From Ariolimax columbianus (taxonomy: Eukaryota; Mollusca; Gastropoda; Stylommatophora; Arionidae): DNA of 64,000 nucleotides. Positions within the stretch are counted from its first letter, which is position 1; each line of letters starts with the position of its first letter. Positions 57,698 to 64,000 of the stretch are shown in pieces. Both the position numbers and the translations under genes were made by a program. The stretch covers positions 847,501 to 911,500 of the forward strand of contig JAVGWX010000012.1 of the NCBI GenBank assembly GCA_036924085.1. Reading direction: 5' to 3'. The notes under the pieces are model-generated. The model did not search any database and had not been told where the DNA came from. It was given only the letters and a program-made list of their open reading frames with translations.

Positions 57698-58938
57698 AGT
57701 TGGTCATGTTTTAGTTGATCCTGGGTTAGTTGGTTCTGTGTTGTCCTGTGTTAGTTGGTCCTGTGTTAGTTGTTCCTGTGTTGTCCTGTGTTAGTTGGTC
57801 CTGTGTTAGTTGGTCCTGTGTTGTCCTGTGTTAGTTGGTCCTGTGTTAGTTGGTCCTGTGTTGTCCTGTGTTAGTTGGTCCTGTGTTAGTTGGTCCTGTG
57901 TTGTCCTGTGTTAGTTGGTCCTGTGTTGACCTGTGTTAGTTGGTCCTGTGTTAGTTGGTCCTGTGTTGTCCTGTGTTAGTTGGTCCTGTGTTAGTTGTTC
58001 CTGTGTTGTCCTGTGTTAGTTGGTCCTGTGTTAGTTGGTCCTGTGTTGTCCTGTTTTAGTTGGTCCTGTGTTAGTTGGTCCTGTGTTAGTTAGTCCTGTG
58101 TTAGTTGGTCATGTTTTAGTTGATCCTGGGTTAGTTGGTTCTGTGTTGTCCTGTGTTAGTTGGTCCTGTGTTAGTTGGTCCTCTGTTGTCCTGTGTTAGT
58201 TGGTCCTGTGTTAGTTGGTCCTGTGTTAGTTAGTCCTGTTTTAGTTGGTCATGTGTTAGTTTGTTCTGTGTTAGTCTGTCCTGTGTTAGTTGGTCCTGTG
58301 TTGTCCTGTGTTAGTTGGTCCTGTGTTAGTTGGTCCTGTGTTGTCCTGTGTTAGTTGGTCCTGTGTTAGTTGGTCCTGTGTTAGTTGGTCCTGTGTTAGT
58401 TGGTCCTGTGTTAGTTGGTCCTGTGTTAGTTGGTCCTGTGTTAGTTGGTCCTGTGTTGTCCTGTGTTAGTTGGTCCTGTGTTAGTTGGTCCTGTTTTAGT
58501 TGGTCCTGTGTTGTCCTGTGTTAGTTGATCCTGTGTTAGTTGGTCCTGTGTTGTCCTGTGTTAGTTAGTCCTGTGTTAGTTGGTCCTGTGTTGTCCTGTG
58601 TTAGTTGGTCCTGTGTTAGTTGGTCCTGTGTTAGTTGGTCCTGTGTTAGTTGGTCCTGTGTTAGTTGGTCCTGTGTCAGTTGGTCCTGTGTTAGTTGGTC
58701 CTGTGTTAGTTGGTCCTGTGTTAGTTGGTCCTGTGTTAGTTGGTCCTGTGTCAGTTGGTCCTGTGTTAGTTGGTCCTGTGTTAGTTGGTCCTGTGTTAGT
58801 TGGTCCTGTGTCAGTTGGTCCTGTGTTAGTTGGTCCTGTGTTAGTTGGTCCTGTGTTAGTTGGTCCTGTGTCAGTTGGTCCTGTGTTAGTTGGTCCTGTG
58901 TTAGTTGGTCCTGTGTTAGTTGGTCCTGTGTTGACCTG
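57698..58938. repeat. Giant satellite, segment 3
   Basis: Continues the 15-bp array to the right of the LINE. From about 58610 to 58938 a five-unit block recurs four times, marked by a c-variant (tgtcagttggtcctg) at 58676, 58751, 58811 and 58871. The spacings are 75, 60 and 60 bp. Confidence 0.96.
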
Positions 58939-59059
58939 TGCAGATAAGCAAGCTGATGAGTATGTCAGCTTCTGTTCTGTCTTGACCAAGTTTTAATATT
59001 GCAATCCTGGCTGCTTCCTTCCACATTTGTGGCACTGTCCTTCCTGTCCCTCCTGCTCA

Positions 59060-59437
59060 GTATTGTCCCTCCAGTTTAGCACTGTAATCCACTGTCCCTC
59101 CTGGGCCTCTTGCCCCCCACTGTCGCTACTGTCCCTCCTGTCCCCACTGTTCCTCTCGTTCCTCTTGTCCAGCACTGTTCCTCCTGTCCCTCCTGTCTCC
59201 CACTGTCCCCCACTGCCCTCCTATCCCCCATGTTCCCCACTGTCCCCCACTGTCCCTCCTGTCTCCCACTGTCCCTCCTGTCCCTCTTGTCCCCCACTGT
59301 CCCCCACTGTCCCCCACTGTCCCTCTTGTCCCCACTGTCCCCCACTGTCCCTCTTGTCCCTCCTGTCCCCCACTGTCCCACACTGCCCCTCCTGTCCCCC
59401 ACTGTCCCTCTTGTCCCTCCTGTCCTCCATTACAAGT
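59060..59437. repeat. C/T-rich low-complexity array
   Basis: Irregular units of tgtcccccac and tgtccctcc. All frames are open on both strands because of composition. Confidence 0.88.
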
Positions 59438-59439
59438 CA

Positions 59440-59978
59440 AACCACAGAGAAAACCGGACTGATCTCAACAGCGACGAACAGGCGAGAAATAAGGACCACG
59501 GTTTACGGAACATGGAATGTAAGAAGTGGGAACGGAAAAGAACATGAACTAATAGAGGAGATGAAGGGAGATGAAGGGAGCAACGTTGACAGTCCTGGCA
59601 CTTACAGAAAGAAAGGGGCAGAGGCAGGGAGGTCTGGACCACGAAGGCAACATGTTATACTACAGCGGAGGTCTGGACCACGAAGGTAACATGTTATACT
59701 ACAGCGGAGGTCTGGGCCATGACGGCAACATGTTATACTACAGCGGAGTTCCCATGAGTGAACGAGCCAGGGCAGGGATGGGCTGTATAGTGGATAGTAA
59801 CAACAAAGCAAACATTAAAGGATGGAAGTTCATTTCAGAACGACTTCAAATGGATATCGTCACTGTGTATGCACCAAACGAAGATGAGAGCACTGACATA
59901 AATTATATATATAGTAGAAGTGCAAAGTTGGATCTAATAGGAAGTCACAGTGACACACAAATCACATCCAGACTGTAG
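59440..59978 (+). pseudogene. RTE-type non-LTR endonuclease fragment with a coding triplication
   Basis: Reads TTVYGTWNVRSGNGKEHELI in one frame, then after a frameshift near 59560-59575 LTVLALTE, then GLDHEGNMLYYSG three times, and ERARAGMGCIVDSNN followed by DIVTVYAPNEDES. TWNVR, LTE and YAPN are endonuclease landmarks of RTE-like elements; such proteins are often mislabelled craniofacial development protein 2. The frame ends in DLIGSHSDTQ, after which a 40-bp array takes over. No RT is present. Confidence 0.8.
59631..59747. repeat. 39-bp triplication within the endonuclease fragment
   Basis: Three head-to-tail units (59631-59669, 59670-59708, 59709-59747), each 13 codons, keeping frame. 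The third unit has three substitutions relative to the first. Confidence 0.95.
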
Positions 59979-60228
59979 ACCTTCCACCACAGATGTCTCC
60001 CTCACATCCAGACTGTAGACCTTCCACCACAGATGTCTCCCTCACATCCAGACTGTAGACCTTCCACCACAGATGTCTCCCTCACATCCAGACTGTAGAC
60101 CTTCCACCACAGATGTCTCCCTCACATCCAGACTGTAGACCTTCCACCACAGATGTCTCCCTCACATCCAGGCTGTAGACCTTCCACCACAGATGTCTCC
60201 CTCACATCCAGGCTGTAGACCTTCACCA
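59965..60228. repeat. 40-bp array
   Basis: About seven units containing cacatccagactgtagacct and tccaccacagatgtctccct. It follows directly on the endonuclease fragment. Confidence 0.94.
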
Positions 60229-60520
60229 ACAGATGTGTCTGTTGCAGCTTTGTATTAGCTGCTAGAGTAAGCAGCAGAAAGAGGTCCCCGTGGCAGCTTG
60301 ACCCTAACATCGACCACTGGAGAAAATTGAGAGGGAGATGGATCAAGTACAGCATCTGGGACACAAAACCTGCCGGTAACTGGGCATTATCTTGACTGGA
60401 ACCCACAGGAGATGAGTGTACGCCCCACCTTGGGAAGTCTGCAGACAGGAAGTCTGGTCATTACATCACTGCCAGTCTAGACTATAGAGTTATTGTAGCT
60501 CTCGTGGACCAAGGAAAGCT
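60229..60520. other. Unassigned sequence, possibly mobile-element debris
   Basis: About 290 bp of single-copy sequence between two arrays. It may be the far end of the RTE-like remnant, but I see no domain that proves this. Confidence 0.4.
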
Positions 60521-60615
60521 GTAGTCAGTCAGTCAGTCATATATCAGTAATTCAATCATACGTCAGTCAGTCACAAGTAAGTCAGTTATAAGTCAGTCAG
60601 TCAGTCATGCAAATC
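60521..60615. repeat. cagt-based microsatellite-like stretch
   Basis: Irregular runs of agtcagtcagtcat and variants, about 80 nt before exon 11. Confidence 0.85.
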
Positions 60616-60694
60616 AATCATAAAGCAGTCAGATAATGTGAGAATATAACCTTGATGAGCACATAATAGTGTTGGGACTTGTTTGTGTTTTCAG

Positions 60695-60749
60695 ACAATC
60701 AACGTCAACAACCACACCAAAGGGAAGGTCACAGTTCAATGGATGGGAG
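60695..60749 (+). CDS. CFAP65: CFAP65-like exon 11
   Basis: 55 nt between acceptor tgttttcag and donor gtaggt. It reads TINVNNHTKGKVTVQWMG plus one base. I.V.N.T..KV.V.W is the second strand pair of an ASH domain and follows directly from FGRV in exon 10 once the 29.6-kb intron is removed. The exon end and donor (ggaggtaggt) are echoed many times in the downstream array. Confidence 0.85.
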
Positions 60750-61645
60750 GTAGGTTGAGGGAGGATGGTTGAGGTAGGTTGGGAGGTAGGTTGGGGGAGA
60801 ATGGTAGGTAGGTAGGAGAGGATGGGAGGTAGGTTATGGGAGGTAGGTAGGAGAGGATGGGACAGGTTCAGAGAGGATAGGAGGTAGGTTGGGAGAGGAC
60901 TGCTGGGGGTGGGAGGTATGTTGAAAGACAATGGGGGTAGATGGGAGGGAGGTTGGGAGAGGATGGGAGGTAGGTTGGGGAAGAACGGTTGAGAGATGGT
61001 GGTGGGTTGGGAGAGTGCGCTTGAGTGTCAAAGGTATGTTGAGAGGACTTCTGAAGATGGAAGGTGGTTGGGATAGGAGGGGTGAGGTTGAGAGGTAGGT
61101 TGGGGGAGAACGGTTAAGATAGAAGTTAGGTTGAGAGGTAGGTTGGGGGAGAATGGGTGAGATAGAAGTTAGGTTGGGGGAGAATGAGTGAGATAGAAGT
61201 TAGGATGGGAGGTAGGTTGGGGGAGAATGGGTGAGATAAAAGGTAGGTTGGGGGAGAATGGGTGAGGTAGAAGTTAGGATGGGAGGTAGGTTGGGGGAGA
61301 ATGGGTGAGATAAAAGGTAGGTTGGGGGAGAATGGGTGAGATAGAAGTTAGGATGGGAGGTAGGTTGGGGGAGAATGGGTGAGATAAAAGGTAGGTTGGG
61401 GGAGAATGGGTGAGGTAGAAGTTAGGATGGGAGGTAGGTTGGGGGAGAATGGGTGAGATAAAAGGTAGGTTGGGGGAGAATGGGTGAGATAGAAGTTAGG
61501 ATGGGAGGTAGGTTGGGGGAGAATGGGTGAGATAGAAGTTAGGATGGGAGGTAGTTTGGGAGAGAATGGGTGAGATAGAAGTTAGGATGGGAGGTAGTTT
61601 GGTGGAGAATGGGTGAGATAGAAGTTAGGTTGGGGGAGAATGGGT
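60750..61645. repeat. Array of units carrying the exon 11 donor motif
   Basis: Begins at the donor. Units combine ggaggtaggttgggggagaa, tgggtgagata and aaaggtaggttgggggagaa. The word ggaggtaggt, identical to the exon 11/intron border, occurs many times. The regular centre (about 61195-61510) has a longer compound period. Confidence 0.94.
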
Positions 61646-61782
61646 GAGATAGTAGTGACGATGGGAGAGGTGTGGGAATGAGTGATAGCTATGAGAGAAT
61701 TGTTTATGGCACAGTTAGGCAGACAACATAGCATTTCTAGCTGGCTACATACAAGAAACAAATGGCAGGTCTAGGACGAACT

Positions 61783-61885
61783 TTGCACATTTACTAGGTC
61801 TAGGACGACCTTCCTACATTTACTAGGTCTAGGACGACCTTCTCACTTTTACTAGGTCTAGGATGACCTTCCCACATTTTACAAG
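61783..61885. repeat. About 30-bp array
   Basis: Three units containing actaggtctaggacgacctt and cccacattt, about 70 nt before exon 12. Confidence 0.88.
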
Positions 61886-61952
61886 GTATATTGTGTACTT
61901 GGACAGTTGAGGTGGTGCTAGTGCTGACCCAATGTACCTTATGCTCCTGCAG

Positions 61953-62038
61953 ACTCCAGTCATGTGTTCTCAGTGAGTCCTGCTGCTTTGGATGTCCCTC
62001 CACTCAAGTCGTGTTCGTTCAGGGTCACCTTTAAGGCT
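61953..62038 (+). CDS. CFAP65: CFAP65-like exon 12, last in window
   Basis: 86 nt between acceptor ctcctgcag and donor gtaagt. With the split codon it reads DSSHVFSVSPAALDVPPLKS, then CSFRVTFKA. F.V.P....PP...S..F.V.F is a typical closing part of an ASH domain. The gene continues past the window. A CTGTC-rich array starts about 5 nt after the donor. Confidence 0.87.
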
Positions 62039-62039
62039 G

Positions 62040-62592
62040 TAAGTCTGTCCTGTCTGTCCTGTCTGACTGTCTGTCAACTTGTCTGTCCTGTCTGTCTGTC
62101 AACTTGTCTGTCTGTCCTGTCTGACTATATGTCAACTTGTCTGTCTGTCAACTTAACTGTCCTGTCTGACTGTCTGTCAACTTGTCTGTCCTGTCTGTCA
62201 ATTTCTCTGTCTATCATGTTTGTCTGTCAACTTGTATGTCCTGTCTGTATATCAACTTGTCTGTCCTGTCTGTCAACTTGCTTGTCTGTATGTCAACTTG
62301 CCTGTCTGTATGTCAACTTGTCTGTCTATCCTATATGTCCACCTGTTTGTCTGTCCTGTCTGTCTGTCAACTTGTCTGTCCATCCTGTCTGTATATTAAC
62401 TTGTCCATCCTGTCTGTGTCTCCACCTGTCTGTCTATCCTGTCTGTCTATCCTGTCTGCATGTCATCTTGTCTGTCCTTTCTGCATTTCATCTTGTCTGC
62501 CCTGTCTGCATGTCAACCTGTATGTCTTGTCTGCATGTCAAATTGTCTCTCTGTCCTGTCTGCATGTCATCATGTCTGCCCTGTCTGCATAT
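62040..62592. repeat. CTGTC-rich array
   Basis: Units of gtctgtcctgtctgtcaact and variants that start at the exon 12 donor (gtaagtctgtcctgtctg). Confidence 0.93.
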
Positions 62593-62639
62593 GTCTGATC
62601 TGTGATCATATAGTTCAGGAATGAATAGACTCTGTTGGA

Positions 62640-62815
62640 ACAAGGTTAAATCCAAGAGACCAGTATGTAACAAGGTTGAATCCAAGAGACCAGTATGTAA
62701 CAATGTTGAATCCAAGAGACCAGTATGTAACAAGGTTGAATCCAAGAGACCAGTATGTAACAATGATGAATCCAAGAGACCAGTATGTAACAAGGTTGAA
62801 TCCAAGAGACCAGTA
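62640..62815. repeat. 30-bp array
   Basis: Six units containing aacaaggttgaatccaagag and accagtatgt. The CR1-like copy begins directly at its right edge. Confidence 0.94.
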
Positions 62816-64000
62816 TAACTTAACTTAACATCTTTATACTGGTTTAGAAGAATTTTGCAATCATGGATCTCATATCAATGTCCAAATCATTTATATATAT
62901 CAAGAATAAAATTGGTCCCAAAACCGAGCCCTGTGGCACACCACTTTTCACTTCACACCACTCAGAGTACTCCTTATTTATGCCCACCCTCTGCCTTCTT
63001 CCTATTAACCAATTTTCAATCCATTTGGCAACTTCCACACCTATTCAATGTGATTTTAACTTTCAAATTAATCTTTGATGAGGTACTCTATCAAAGGCCT
63101 TTGCAAAGTCTAGATAAATAACGTCCACTGGCTCCCCTTTATCTATCATTTTAGTAACCTCCTCCATGAATTCTAATAGATTTGTTAAGCATGATCTCCC
63201 TCTAGTAAACCCATGCTGACTATTTCTAATTAGATTAAATTTGTCTAAATGTATTACAATGTTTTCTTTGATTATTGACTCTAACAATTTACAGACTATG
63301 CTCGTTAAACTCACCGGTCTATAATTTGCTGGATCTGATTTTTTGCTTTTTCGAATAAGGGGATCACTCCTGCATCTTTCCAATCCCGTCGAACGATCCC
63401 TTTTGCAAGTGATTGAGAACATAATATAGCCAATGGTTTTGCTAGTTGGTTTCTAATTTAAAACAGCAATTTTGGGTGAATACCATCTTGACCTGGACAT
63501 TTATCCACTTTCAACCCCTCCAATTTTTTTAAAACCATTTCCTCTGTAATACAGATTGATCTTAATCCCGCTGTATCCATGTCTCTTTGAAAAATATCTA
63601 TAGGCTCTGGGATCTCGGAGCAGTCCTCTTTTGTGTAGACTGTGCCAAAGTACTGATTGAGTAGATTAGCTGCCTCCCTATTCTCACTTATTATTTTCCC
63701 TGTACTGTCTATGAGAGGGCCTACTTTGTCTTTCGTTCTTTGTTTATTTCTAACATAAGAAAAGAAGCTTTTACTGTCAGTCTTGATCCTCTGAGCAAGT
63801 TTTTTTTCAAAGTCTATTTTTGCTGTTTTATTCGCTTTCTGAGATATGTTCTGCTTGTCCAAATATTTTACATATGTGTCTTTTGATTTACCTGCCTCTA
63901 TATATTTTTGCCATGCTTTACTTTTTGCTCTTCTACATTTCACTACAAATCTAGTTATCCACTTTTTACGCTTGGGGTTTACCTCCCTACATGGAACACA
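62816..64000 (-). mobile_element. CR1-like LINE copy with internal deletion, cut by window end
   Basis: The 3' tail (aacttaacttaacatc) and 20 bp of 3' UTR are followed at about 62850 directly by RT core sequence (aattttgcaatcatggatc). About 840 bp of RT C-terminal region is therefore missing compared with the long copy. Going left in element orientation it keeps RT, thumb-side and linker segments (63063-63422 with NYRPVSLTS and YLDFAKAFDRVPHQRL; 63458-63943 with KCPGQDGIHPKLL). It carries its own TAA at 63455, a frameshift near 63350 and the shared TGA after HQRLI. It runs off the window. Confidence 0.92.

Larger units (their letters stand above)
269..62038 (+). other. CFAP65: CFAP65-like gene, internal part (12 exons, 11 complete introns in view)
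   Basis: Twelve short plus-strand exons with AG acceptors and GT donors join without breaking frame: 269-353, 4057-4211, 8641-8754, 9973-10081, 16164-16279, 19732-19881, 20427-20555, 22143-22223, 28403-28486, 30981-31061, 60695-60749, 61953-62038. Phases match at every junction, including the split glycine or aspartate codons at exons 1/2, 4/5 and 11/12. The product has beta-strand-rich ASH/MSP-type stretches and the motif LDLLGTCHSESVKP followed by HLVRYQTHVERGLSF, which I recognise from CFAP65 (CCDC108). That protein belongs to the axonemal central apparatus and is needed for sperm flagella in mammals. HYDIN and CFAP47 are related ASH proteins and the main alternatives. Start, stop and promoter are not in the window. 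The family name is from memory, not a search. Confidence 0.8.

Noticed and set aside
58610..58989. A 137-codon minus-strand frame of PTNTG repeats resembling a mucin-like or antifreeze-like protein
   Set aside because: It is the tail of the intronic satellite read backwards, without signal peptide or upstream start context.
33780..58996. Dozens of 60-160-codon frames with five-residue repeats (VLVGP, CVSWS, and on the minus strand PTNTG)
   Set aside because: They follow from the 15-bp unit and are interrupted whenever a 10-bp unit occurs. Overlapping frames are equally open.

Overview
The window is a piece of an animal (metazoan) nuclear genome. Spliced exons with canonical GT-AG borders, reverse-strand LINEs, a Penelope-like element and Ty3/gypsy, RTE-type and RNase H remnants all say so. 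The host gene encodes a protein of motile cilia, so the organism has motile cilia or flagella. The mobile-element mix fits an aquatic invertebrate or basal chordate, but I cannot name a species.

One host gene runs along the plus strand through almost the whole window. I find twelve internal exons between 269 and 62038, and all eleven exon-exon junctions keep one reading frame. The spliced product (1,245 nt, 415 codons) resembles the middle of CFAP65 (CCDC108), an ASH/MSP-domain protein of the axonemal central apparatus. Start, stop, promoter and poly(A) site lie outside the window. Only about 2% of the span is coding.

The rest is dominated by about 40 tandem arrays, nearly every intron having its own unit. 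In order: 30-bp and TTG-rich arrays (1-2050), 13- and 22-bp arrays (2440-2975), 19-bp (3230-4015), 14-bp (4225-5790), about 43-bp (6440-8555), GTT-rich (8817-9890), 20-, 19- and 49-bp and a splice-site-bearing array (10090-13530), 21-, 45- and 36-bp (13950-15765), 27- and 15-bp (16678-18335), 26-bp (20576-21260), 33-bp (21290-22065), 36/37-bp (22335-24670), 34-bp split by a retroelement that itself holds 28 copies of a 53-bp unit (24782-28200), 22-bp (28492-30610), 32- and 48-bp (32415-33470), and a giant 10/15-bp satellite with higher-order structure (33780-58935) inside one 29.6-kb intron. In eight of twelve introns the array starts within about 20 nt of the 5' splice site.

Mobile elements: five copies of one CR1-like LINE family. 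One is nearly full length (53447-57697, minus; SGNH-type ORF1, EEP endonuclease plus RT ORF2) inside the giant satellite. Two are internally deleted (50443-51898 and 62816 to window end) and two are 5'-truncated (18714-19548 minus; 31108-32105 plus). There is also a Penelope-like element with a visible 12-bp target-site duplication (25239-27607), a Ty3/gypsy RT scrap (about 2085-2340), an RNase H scrap (about 32213-32410) and an RTE-type endonuclease fragment (about 59440-59978). None of the copies in view is intact.
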